A DNA stretch of 23,231 nt, taken from contig CAZIPZ010000041.1 in assembly GCA_964541075.1 (NCBI GenBank), forward strand, positions 1 through 23,231. Reading direction: 5' to 3'. Each line of letters starts with the position of its first letter. Position 1 is the stretch's first letter. The notes below the pieces were generated by a model. That model saw only the letters and a list, made by a program, of their open reading frames with translations, ran no database searches and was not told where the DNA came from. Positions 7,070 through 14,510 of the stretch are shown in pieces. The DNA comes from CAZIPZ01 sp964541075. Lineage in GTDB: Bacteria; Acidobacteriota; Terriglobia; 20CM-2-55-15. The translations under genes and the position numbers were made by a program.

Positions 7070-8704
7070 TCAGAATTTGATGTTAATGCCGCCTTTTAGC
7101 AGCCGGGGGGAATGAGCGACCTGAGATCCGTTGATGTCAAAGGACTGCTCGAAGAGGTTTCGAGCATCTAAGATTGCTTGGAGCTTTCCGGGAAACATTC
7201 GCCACATGGGCAGACCTTGGGCAACAGTAAGGCTTAGCGTCGGGTCGTTGTATTCCACGAACCTTTGATATGCGTCCAACTGCGAAACTGAGAAACCCGA
7301 CATCCAGCGGTAAACCGCCGTAATTTCAGTTTGAGTTGCATCGAAGTCAGTCTTCAGACGGGCGGTTAGGCTTTGAAACCGCCGCTGAACCAACTTGTCT
7401 CCGAGCCCATCAATGCGCTGTGCAGCCGGGGCGAATCCTGCCCCATCTCCTGCGGTAAAACCTAATCCCGCCTCGAAATCACTAAATTGGCGACCCACAT
7501 GGAGACGAAAACCTCGTGTAGGGTTCTGTTGCGTCTTTACAACCAGAATGCCTTGCCTTCCGTCAGCCGAGTTGACGAATAAAGCTTGCGCGTCGGAGCG
7601 ATCGCGGAAAAGACCAGCTGAGAACTGCAGCATGCCATCTGAAAGGATGTGAGAGAGTTCAGCCTCGGAATGAGCGTAGCGTTCGAGGGTAGGCGGCACA
7701 TAGAGATTCCGATCAAAATATTCTTTGCCGCGGATTGGATCATCAACGGCTGCAGGAGCCTGAGTGCTGGCGCCGATACTAACGGTCGTGCGTGCTTCCG
7801 GAACCCAAGAGGCCTCAAATCGAGGTCGGAGATAACTGCGGCCCGCGATCGTCTCTGCTCGACCGACTTCAGCGCCATAGTTGAACACGAGATGATCAGA
7901 CCATTGAAACTGCTCGTCATATTCCATCCGAAGTTCTTTCAACGAACCTGGATAGCGGGAATCCATCGCGAGACCGCCTTGGCGCGCATTCAAACTGATG
8001 ACGGCGCGATGTCGGCTACGCGGAGAAAACTCATAGGATGCGCCAATTCCTCGCGGTTGTGTTGGAACTTCGCTGTATTGTCCGGCTATAGTGACCTTTG
8101 ACGTCGTGTCCAGCGGCATCGTAACTGAAAAGTGAGAACCCACTGCTTCAGTAGTTCCGGACAAAGTTTCCACCGATTTGGAATAGACCTGAAAATAACC
8201 AGAGTAGTCGGGACCGTAGAAATCGAACGGCTGTTCGATGGGCGCTTCCTCGACCAGGTGAAGCACTGGCTGCGTCGCCCGCGAACTGCGAAGCGTCCAC
8301 AAAATGTCTTCGGACATGGCGTTGTCCCTAGTGACAACTCTGCGAACGATGTCCAACGCATTCTGTAGATTCACGGTCAACATGGCGGCGCTGCCGGCAT
8401 TCAGGCGTATCCCGCGCTTCACGGCAGGCAAAAACGTCGGCAGGGTCACACGGATCGAATATTCACCGGCAAACAAATTTGGAATGGTGAACGCCCCGCG
8501 GTTATCGGTAAAAACCATTTTCTCGGGTGAATTGGCGACCGCCGCGGCGGCGACCACGAGAGCGCCAACGAGAGGAGTTCCGCCAGCGTCTCTGACCTGA
8601 CCACTGATGACGCCGAGATCATTAGCGCTAAGGCTGGACGGAATGAAAAGCGCGACAATTCCGAGCGCGGCGAGAAGGAAAAGGCCGGAACGCAAAGGTT
8701 TCAT
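7070..8704 (-). CDS. Carboxypeptidase-regulatory-like domain outer-membrane protein
   Basis: A 544-aa exported protein. Residues 1-27 form a signal peptide (basic MKPLR, hydrophobic core, SLSA cleavage site). Residues about 31-110 form a carboxypeptidase regulatory-like fold (VISGQVRDAGGTPLVGALV, then TDNRGAFTIPNLFAGEYSIRV split around residue 75). The remaining 400 residues alternate polar and hydrophobic positions, with many aromatic-rich short strands, and the protein ends INIKF; a terminal Phe is typical of outer-membrane beta-barrels. This resembles the TonB-receptor-like proteins of Acidobacteriota, but it is short and I see no clear plug domain or TonB box, so transport is not assured. 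It lies 22 nt after the GWxTD gene, probably in one operon. Confidence 0.75.
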   Translation of the reverse strand: MKPLRSGLFLLAALGIVALFIPSSLSANDLGVISGQVRDAGGTPLVGALVVAAAAVANSPEKMVFTDNRGAFTIPNLFAGEYSIRVTLPTFLPAVKRGIRLNAGSAAMLTVNLQNALDIVRRVVTRDNAMSEDILWTLRSSRATQPVLHLVEEAPIEQPFDFYGPDYSGYFQVYSKSVETLSGTTEAVGSHFSVTMPLDTTSKVTIAGQYSEVPTQPRGIGASYEFSPRSRHRAVISLNARQGGLAMDSRYPGSLKELRMEYDEQFQWSDHLVFNYGAEVGRAETIAGRSYLRPRFEASWVPEARTTVSIGASTQAPAAVDDPIRGKEYFDRNLYVPPTLERYAHSEAELSHILSDGMLQFSAGLFRDRSDAQALFVNSADGRQGILVVKTQQNPTRGFRLHVGRQFSDFEAGLGFTAGDGAGFAPAAQRIDGLGDKLVQRRFQSLTARLKTDFDATQTEITAVYRWMSGFSVSQLDAYQRFVEYNDPTLSLTVAQGLPMWRMFPGKLQAILDARNLFEQSFDINGSQVAHSPRLLKGGINIKF

Positions 8705-8726
8705 CGTATCTCCGTCTGGAAAAAAT

Positions 8727-10331
8727 TCAGCGAACGGCGAACTTTCCCGATGACGCGATGATCTCGTTACTCAGGTCATCGATGACCTTAACTTCAATAT
8801 TGTATTGCCCGGGCTCAAAGTCCGACAGCGGAACTGATTTCCACAGCGTCATCTGCTGCGCAGCTCCTGACAATTCGCTAGCCTGCTCGACGATCTTCCT
8901 TACTTCCTGGCCGTTCCGTGTAATCAACATTTGCACGGTCGCCGACGGCTTATGCGTCGAATCGTCGACCTTCAGGTTGTACACTTGGAACCACACCTTC
9001 AGGTCTCGATTCCGGTTGAACTCGTCTCTCACATTCGGACGCACCTTCGTGCTGCCTAGAATGAAGGAGCCCGAGCCGATCTGAGTTGGCGGCAGATCCT
9101 CAACAAGATCGGCGAGGATCAATGAGCTTAGAGCCAGCTTCTCATCAGGAAAGCGGGGAACCGCCAGACGATTATTGATCGTCCCGACGTTTCCGCTATT
9201 GATGTCCTTCAGAACGAGATCGAGCTTGTACAACCCTGGTCGGAGAGGAACGATTTTCTGGTGAATGGATGTGGAATCCAGCGCCTGCTTGTAGAGTGCT
9301 TCCGGAATGTCCTGCGCAATGGTGTCTTCAAAAGTTTGAACAACACGTCCGTTGATTCCTGTGATCCGCCCAAACACATTCACGAGCGCTCGATGAATAC
9401 CTTCCTGATTTTGAAATGCCAGATCTCTGTTCTGAATCGTGATCGTAATTGGCGTCAACACACTCTCTTCAGTCACCCGAATGAAATCGGTTCTGAAATT
9501 GAAGGGCAACAGGTTGAAGGAAAGCTTTGTAGTGACGATCGCTTCAAGGTCTTTGAACTTCACTTCGGGCGCCCTGAATACGCTCGCAAAAAGCGCCAGC
9601 CGTTCAAACTGGTTGTTGCGTAAGAGGCTGGTCCCAGAAGCTGGATCTCCCCCGACACCGGTTATCCGCGCATGCTTGCTTCCGCCGTTGTCCTGCTCGT
9701 CCTGTGTGAGACCGGCCCCGGCAACGTGCAAGAGCGCGTCCTTCTCGTTGGGATCAATCGTCAATCGATATTCACCGCTCGAAGACGGATCAACAAATTC
9801 GAGCTCAACGTTATTTCCGATCCCCTCAATGTACCGATAACGCCATATCTCAAAAGGATAAGTGGTGGTTGAACCACCCCCCTGGTCAATCGGTCGTTCG
9901 TAGGTCCCCCCCGTTGGATGGGTTTCAATCTCTGTCGGTTTTCCGTGAATGATATAGATGCGCCCGCGGTCCATCTTCCAACCGGGCTTTCCGGAACTGA
10001 ATCGCTCATTTGCATAGGCGATCCGCTCATAGTGCTCTTCCCGAAATTCGTTTTCAAACGTGTCCGGAGTGGGATCACGTCGAAGCCAGAACTGCTCAAT
10101 GAACTGTTCCCGTTCTTCATCAGTTTTCAGAGCTTTAAATGCGGCCTTTTCTTCATCACTGATGACGTACGCTACATCTTCTTCCAGCCACTTTCGTAAG
10201 GCGCGATTCTCCACCTCGCGTTGTCGCGAGTTTTGCTGCCGCGAGTCCTTTTTTTGCATGGCCGCTTCGAGTGACAAAGACGGAAGAAGGAGGGAGCAAG
10301 CAAGGGCTAAGATAATCCCCCGTGGGTTCAT
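8727..10331 (-). CDS. GWxTD domain-containing secreted protein
   Basis: A 534-aa exported protein of the GWxTD family, which is widespread in Acidobacteriota and has no assigned biochemical role. Residues 1-24 are a signal peptide (SLEAA near the cleavage site). The conserved domain starts with RKWLEEDVAYVISDEEKAAF (46-65), continues with FIEQFWLRRDPTPDTFENEF (77-96) and reaches the name motif as GWKMDRGRIYIIHGKP (117-132); the usual Thr is Met here. The C-terminal part (from about 235) is beta-rich and probably Ig-like. The start ATG has GAGGTG a few bases upstream and a good promoter further up. It heads a minus-strand operon with the outer-membrane protein, and possibly the two-component pair, which suggests a cell-envelope role (inference). 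Confidence 0.9.
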   Translation of the reverse strand: MNPRGIILALACSLLLPSLSLEAAMQKKDSRQQNSRQREVENRALRKWLEEDVAYVISDEEKAAFKALKTDEEREQFIEQFWLRRDPTPDTFENEFREEHYERIAYANERFSSGKPGWKMDRGRIYIIHGKPTEIETHPTGGTYERPIDQGGGSTTTYPFEIWRYRYIEGIGNNVELEFVDPSSSGEYRLTIDPNEKDALLHVAGAGLTQDEQDNGGSKHARITGVGGDPASGTSLLRNNQFERLALFASVFRAPEVKFKDLEAIVTTKLSFNLLPFNFRTDFIRVTEESVLTPITITIQNRDLAFQNQEGIHRALVNVFGRITGINGRVVQTFEDTIAQDIPEALYKQALDSTSIHQKIVPLRPGLYKLDLVLKDINSGNVGTINNRLAVPRFPDEKLALSSLILADLVEDLPPTQIGSGSFILGSTKVRPNVRDEFNRNRDLKVWFQVYNLKVDDSTHKPSATVQMLITRNGQEVRKIVEQASELSGAAQQMTLWKSVPLSDFEPGQYNIEVKVIDDLSNEIIASSGKFAVR

Positions 10332-10381
10332 AGGGCACCTCGACTGGACGATAGGGTCAAATTAAGTATTAACGAGCAAGT

Positions 10382-10409
10382 ATCATAGCATTAGTGCTTT
10401 CACAGTCAA
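10382..10409 (-). promoter_or_regulatory. Extended -10 sigma70 promoter of the GWxTD operon
   Basis: Reading the minus strand: TTGACT (complement of 10404-10409), a 16-nt spacer and TATGAT (complement of 10382-10387), with TGC directly before the -10 giving an extended -10. Both hexamers match consensus at 5 of 6 bases. The leader to the ATG at 10331 would be about 45 nt. Confidence 0.7.
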
Positions 10410-10422
10410 GCAATTAGGCCTT

Positions 10423-10450
10423 TTGGGGCGGGCGACCTTTTGTCTACAAT
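10423..10450 (+). promoter_or_regulatory. Tentative promoter of serS
   Basis: TACAAT (10445-10450) is a fair -10 box, with TTGGGG (10423-10428) 16 nt upstream as a weak -35. It would give a leader of about 26 nt before serS. The -35 matches consensus at only 3 positions. Confidence 0.35.
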
Positions 10451-10482
10451 TCGATTTCCGGCACTAAGGAGACTGTTAACTT

Positions 10483-11769
10483 ATGCTTGACCTCGCGTAC
10501 CTGCGAGAAAACACGGAAACAGCGCGGAAACGGCTCGCGAACCGCGGCTACACATTCGACGTAGAAACATTTCAAAAGTTGGATAGCGACCGAAAGCGTC
10601 TTATCCAGGAAGTGGAACAGCTGCGACAAATGCGAAACACCGCCTCGGAAGACATTGCAAAGCTGATCAAGGAAAAGGTAGACGTATCCGCCAAACGCAA
10701 TGAAATGAAAGAAATTTCCCAGCGAATCAAAGAGATCGAGGAAGCATTGCGTATGGCGGAGGAACGCCTTTTCGAGTTTGCGGCGGTGATTCCAAACCTC
10801 CCTGACCCCTCCGTGCCAGTTGGTCTTACGGAGGAGGAGAACGTAGAGGTTCGGCGAGTTGGAGAAGCCCCGCACTTTGACTTTAAGCCGAAAGCTCATT
10901 GGGACCTCTGCACCGCGTTGGGCGTTCTCGATCTCGAACGCGGAAGCAAAGTAACGGGATCTCGATTCTACTTTCTAGCGGGCGCCGGTGCGAAACTCGA
11001 GCGAGCGCTGATTAACTTCATGCTCGACCTGCAGACCAAAGAGCACGGATACCGGGAAATCATTCCACCATTAATGGTCAACCGATCAACCCTCTTCGGA
11101 ACAGGCCAGCTTCCGAAGTTTGAGGAAGATCTGTTCTGGCTGAAAGAGCCGGAATACGGCTTGATCCCTACTGCTGAAGTGCCAGTTACGAACATTTACA
11201 GAAACGAAATTTTGGAAGAATCTCGCTTACCGCTAAGGTTCGCAGCCTACACTCCATGCTTTCGGAGCGAGGCAGGATCCTATGGAAAGGACGTGCGGGG
11301 CATCTTCCGCGTGCATCAATTCAACAAAGTAGAGTTGGTGAAATTCTCGAAGCCTGAAGAATCGAACAACGATCTCGAAGGCCTCACAAATGATGCCGAA
11401 GAAATTCTCAAGAGGCTCGGCCTGCACTACCGTGTCGTGATCCATTCCACAGGCGATATGGGTTTCGGCGCTTCAAAGAGTTATGACATCGAAGTATGGT
11501 TGCCAGGACAGAACATGTTCAGGGAAATTTCATCCTGCAGCAACTTTGGAGATTTTCAGGCAAGGCGAGCCAATATTCGATTCCGATCTGAGGGGGGGGG
11601 CAAGGTTAGATTTGTTCACACCCTGAACGGATCCGGACTAGCGGTAGGACGCACATGGATAGCGATCATGGAGAACGGACAACAAGCGGATGGCTCAGTC
11701 GTAGTCCCCAAAGCTCTCCGGCCATATCTGGACGGGATGAGCGTAATCAATCCGGAAACGCTGATCTGA
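10483..11769 (+). CDS. serS: Seryl-tRNA synthetase
   Basis: Class II aminoacyl-tRNA synthetase that charges tRNA-Ser (and tRNA-Sec if present) in the cytoplasm. At 428 aa it is full length. Residues 1-105 form the long helical coiled-coil arm that clasps the tRNA variable loop. The catalytic domain has TAEVP at 230-234, motif 2 from FRSEAGSYGKDVRG (260-273), which contacts ATP, and motif 3 NGSGLAVGRTWIAIMEN (382-398). AAGGAG at 10466-10471 precedes the ATG by 11 nt. A run of eight G at 11592-11599 encodes part of SEGGGK; the frame is intact through it, but it is a place where sequencing or replication slips easily. The downstream DUF2085 gene follows at once and may share the transcript. Confidence 0.97.
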   Translation: MLDLAYLRENTETARKRLANRGYTFDVETFQKLDSDRKRLIQEVEQLRQMRNTASEDIAKLIKEKVDVSAKRNEMKEISQRIKEIEEALRMAEERLFEFAAVIPNLPDPSVPVGLTEEENVEVRRVGEAPHFDFKPKAHWDLCTALGVLDLERGSKVTGSRFYFLAGAGAKLERALINFMLDLQTKEHGYREIIPPLMVNRSTLFGTGQLPKFEEDLFWLKEPEYGLIPTAEVPVTNIYRNEILEESRLPLRFAAYTPCFRSEAGSYGKDVRGIFRVHQFNKVELVKFSKPEESNNDLEGLTNDAEEILKRLGLHYRVVIHSTGDMGFGASKSYDIEVWLPGQNMFREISSCSNFGDFQARRANIRFRSEGGGKVRFVHTLNGSGLAVGRTWIAIMENGQQADGSVVVPKALRPYLDGMSVINPETLI

Positions 11770-11804
11770 CTGCAATCGAAAGAGGCGACCGTATTTTACT
11801 AGCG

Positions 11805-12170
11805 GTGACAGCAGTCTGGTGTGTCGCCTTAGTGGTCGAGCCAATCATCGACATACCGATCCTGCATTCGTTCTTCTCTCTTATTTGCCATCAGGATCCA
11901 AACCGATCGTGGACGTTGGCTGGCCGTGCTCTGCCTGTGTGTATCCGATGTTCATCCATATATTGGGCGTTTTTGCTTTCGTTATGTCTGAAAGCGCCGG
12001 CCAGCGTGTGTTGGCTCAGAATCGCCGTCCTCGCGATGATTGCGGAGGTTTGCTTTGCGACCATCGTCAGGGACCTCGTATCCGCTCGAATCGTTGTCGG
12101 CCTGTTGTTCGGGGCGGCGGCAGCACCATTTGTCAGGCAGGGTGTTGGAGAGCTTCGTGCGTCATTGTAA
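11805..12170 (+). CDS. DUF2085 family membrane protein
   Basis: Small multi-helix membrane protein of the DUF2085 family, of unknown function. The diagnostic motifs are present: SLICHQDPNRSW (25-36) and LPVCIRCSSIYWAF (43-56), which place conserved His and Cys near the membrane surface, with hydrophobic segments at about 1-25, 48-64, 69-86 and 93-110. The frame is open from ATG 11655, but that start lies inside serS. GTG 11805 is the first ordinary start clear of serS. CTG 11766, overlapping the serS stop, and ATT 11793, seven bases after AGAGG, are other options, so the N-terminus may be 4 to 13 residues longer. Its 3' end overlaps the next gene by 14 nt. Confidence 0.78.
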   Translation: MTAVWCVALVVEPIIDIPILHSFFSLICHQDPNRSWTLAGRALPVCIRCSSIYWAFLLSLCLKAPASVCWLRIAVLAMIAEVCFATIVRDLVSARIVVGLLFGAAAAPFVRQGVGELRASL

Positions 12171-12768
12171 GGAATGCGGAGCAGAAGCCTCTGAGAATGC
12201 CCGATTCTGCCTTCAGTGCGGTTCAGTTTTGCCTTCGGAAGGCAATAGCTCGGCCCAGCCCCAGGCGGAACTTGATTTTCTGCAACCTGCGCTTACTGGT
12301 GGAATGTTTCTCGGATTGCTCTCGTCATTGCCTCTTATCAGCATCGGCAATGCACTATGTTGTATGTGGGTTCTTGGGGGAGGAGCCATTGCCGCATTCC
12401 TTGTAAGTAAGCAACGGCCTTCTGGAATCACTTACGGTGACGGTGCGTTTGCGGGAGTCCTTAGCGGACTATTTGGGGCCATTATCGCCACAATCGTTTC
12501 CATTCCCGTTCGCATTATTTCTACGCGGATGTTCGCTGAGCAACAGAGGGCGTTGGAGGAAGCGTTCAAAGACATGCCAAATCTCGATGGCCCAATAAAA
12601 GAGCTCTTTATGAGAATGGCCTCCCCTGAAGTCTCCGTGGTTGTGGTGTCGTTTACGTTTTTTATGAACCTTCTGGTGTTCTCGCTATTCGCCATGATTG
12701 GCGGGATTTTAATGGTGGCGATTTTGGACAAGCGGGGCGCGGGCTCCCGCCCGCGTCCTTCGGCTTAA
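12157..12768 (+). CDS. Zinc-ribbon membrane protein
   Basis: A 203-aa protein with an N-terminal zinc ribbon (C4, C7, C18, C21: HCKECG and FCLQCG), a short polar linker, and hydrophobic segments at about 45-84, 96-122 and 158-190 that should make four membrane helices. A soluble amphipathic stretch (125-155) lies between helices. The frame is open from 12040, but GTG 12157 is preceded by GGAG with 6-nt spacing and puts the ribbon at the very N-terminus, so I chose it. It overlaps the DUF2085 gene by 14 nt, implying translational coupling. Its TAA overlaps the stop of the convergent groEL. A GC-rich 7-bp hairpin, CGCGGGC/GCCCGCG at 12738-12755, sits in the last codons. Function unknown. Confidence 0.8.
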   Translation: MRHCKECGAEASENARFCLQCGSVLPSEGNSSAQPQAELDFLQPALTGGMFLGLLSSLPLISIGNALCCMWVLGGGAIAAFLVSKQRPSGITYGDGAFAGVLSGLFGAIIATIVSIPVRIISTRMFAEQQRALEEAFKDMPNLDGPIKELFMRMASPEVSVVVVSFTFFMNLLVFSLFAMIGGILMVAILDKRGAGSRPRPSA

Positions 12769-14387
12769 TCGTCGTCTTCGTGCTCCATGGCCGCGGCTTT
12801 CTTATCCGGCAATTCCGCGATTAAGGCTTCCGTTGTCAGCAACAAACCAGCAATTGAAGATGCATTCTGAGTCGCAACGCGAACGACTTTGGTCGGATCT
12901 ATTATGCCTGCCTGCACCAGGTCTTCCATTTTCTCTTCTTCCGCGTTGAAACCTACCGAAATGCTGGTTTCACTTCGAACCTTTTCAGTGATGACCGCCC
13001 CGTCATGTCCAGCATTGCGGGCGATCATGCGCAAGGGTTCTTCCGCAGCACGTCTCATGATCTTGGCGCCCGTTTTGATGTCTCCGTCGAGGCTCTTGAT
13101 CAACTTATCCAGCGCCTTCTGAGTGCGAATCAAGGCGGTGCCGCCACCAGGAACGATGCCTTCCTCCACGGCCGCCTTCGTGGCATGCAGCGCATCCTCC
13201 ACGCGGGCCTTCAATTCTTTCATTTCAAGTTCGGTTGCAGCGCCTACACGAATCACTGCCACGCCGCCAGCCAGCCTAGCCAGCCGCTCAGCAAGCTTGT
13301 CGCGATCGTAGCCGGCCGTCGTGTCTTGAAGCTGGGCCCGAAGTTGTTTGATTCGTGCTTCAATGGCGTTCTTCTTGCCTGCACCTTCGATGATCGTCGT
13401 GTTGTCCTTGTCAACGATCACTTTCTTGGCGCGACCGAGCTCTTCCAGCTTAATGTTCTCGATCTTGATGCCCATATCAGATCCAAAAGCACGGCCATTG
13501 GTGACAATTGCAACATCTTCGAGCATGGCTGTCCGGCGATCACCAAACGACGGCGGCTTTACCGCAACAACTTTGAGCACTCCGCGCATCTTGTTTACAA
13601 CCAGAGTCGCAAGAGCCTCTCCTTCCACATCCTCCGAGATAATCACCAGCGGCTTTCCTACGCGTGCCACTTGCTCAAGCACCGGAGCGAGTTCTCGCAT
13701 ACTGGCGATCTTTTTCTCGTGAATTAGGATCAATGGATCTTCGAGCACCGCTTCCATTCGATCCGGATTAGTCACGAAGTAAGGTGATAAATAGCCGCGA
13801 TCAAACTGCATTCCTTCCACAAAGCTAAGTTCGGTCTCCATCGACTTGGCTTCTTCAACGGTCACCACTCCGTCTTTACCGACTTTCTCCATGGCTTCCG
13901 CGATCAATGAACCAATCCTTTTGTCATTGTTCGCTGAAATCGTTGCAATCTGCTCTTGCTCCTTTTTGCTCTTGATCGGCTTGGAAATTTTCTTCAGCTC
14001 CTCCACGATGATTTCCACGGCGCGATCGATGCCACACTTCAACTCCATCGGATTGGCGCCCGCTGAAACATTTCGAATACCTTCGCGGTATATCGCCTGG
14101 GCCAGCACCGTTGCCGTCGTGGTCCCGTCGCCCGCGATGTCACTCGTCTTGCTGGCGACTTCTTTGACCATCTGGGCGCCCATGTTTTCCCAAGTGTCGG
14201 GCAGAACGATTTCCTTCGCCACTGTGACCCCGTCCTTGGTCACGATTGGCCCGCCGTACTTGTAGGGCAAAACAACATTCCGACCCTTCGGCCCCAGGGT
14301 TACTTTGACCGTATCGCTCAGAGCATTGACGCCACGAAGCATCGCGTTCCGTGCATCCTCACGGTAAATGAGTTCCTTTGCAGGCAT
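12765..14387 (-). CDS. groL: Chaperonin GroEL (60 kDa, Hsp60)
   Basis: ATP-driven folding chaperonin that forms a double heptameric ring in the cytoplasm. At 540 aa it is near full length (E. coli 548). Nucleotide-binding LGPKGRN (31-37), KDGVTVAKEI with D52, and GDGTTTAT (86-93) with D87 are present; the other ATPase aspartate D398 lies in ARVEDALHAT, followed by EEGIVPGGGTAL. The usual C-terminal Gly-Gly-Met repeats are missing; the tail is KKAAAMEHEDDD. No groES lies next to it, so the co-chaperonin must be elsewhere. GGAGG lies 8 nt before the ATG. Expression should be under HrcA control through the CIRCE element upstream. It shares the strand with clpB and hsp20. Confidence 0.97.
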   Translation of the reverse strand: MPAKELIYREDARNAMLRGVNALSDTVKVTLGPKGRNVVLPYKYGGPIVTKDGVTVAKEIVLPDTWENMGAQMVKEVASKTSDIAGDGTTTATVLAQAIYREGIRNVSAGANPMELKCGIDRAVEIIVEELKKISKPIKSKKEQEQIATISANNDKRIGSLIAEAMEKVGKDGVVTVEEAKSMETELSFVEGMQFDRGYLSPYFVTNPDRMEAVLEDPLILIHEKKIASMRELAPVLEQVARVGKPLVIISEDVEGEALATLVVNKMRGVLKVVAVKPPSFGDRRTAMLEDVAIVTNGRAFGSDMGIKIENIKLEELGRAKKVIVDKDNTTIIEGAGKKNAIEARIKQLRAQLQDTTAGYDRDKLAERLARLAGGVAVIRVGAATELEMKELKARVEDALHATKAAVEEGIVPGGGTALIRTQKALDKLIKSLDGDIKTGAKIMRRAAEEPLRMIARNAGHDGAVITEKVRSETSISVGFNAEEEKMEDLVQAGIIDPTKVVRVATQNASSIAGLLLTTEALIAELPDKKAAAMEHEDDD

Positions 14388-14432
14388 TGAGATCCCTCCA
14401 AGGTGTTTGAATGGGTCAAGAGTCCAAAGTCA

Positions 14433-14459
14433 TTAGCACTCTCTACCGACGAGTGCTAA
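14433..14459. promoter_or_regulatory. CIRCE operator (HrcA binding site)
   Basis: A perfect inverted repeat, TTAGCACTC, nine spacer bases, GAGTGCTAA: the exact consensus of the CIRCE heat-shock operator bound by HrcA. It begins at the last base of the groEL -10 box and covers the expected transcription start, so bound repressor would block initiation. Confidence 0.97.
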
Positions 14460-14488
14460 TGATAGCGAAACCACTAAACAGCTTTCAA
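14459..14488 (-). promoter_or_regulatory. Sigma70 promoter of groEL
   Basis: On the minus strand, TTGAAA (complement of 14483-14488), an 18-nt spacer and TATCAT (complement of 14459-14464), each 5 of 6 to consensus. It directly abuts the CIRCE operator, so this is a vegetative promoter repressed by HrcA rather than a sigma32 promoter. Confidence 0.75.
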
Positions 14489-14510
14489 GACTTGGGAATC
14501 CGCGACGGAT

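Noticed and set aside
12738..12755. GC-rich hairpin CGCGGGC-TCCC-GCCCGCG as a shared terminator between the zinc-ribbon gene and groEL
   Set aside because: It lies within the last codons of the zinc-ribbon gene and no T-run follows on either strand. A weak two-way terminator role is possible but unsupported.
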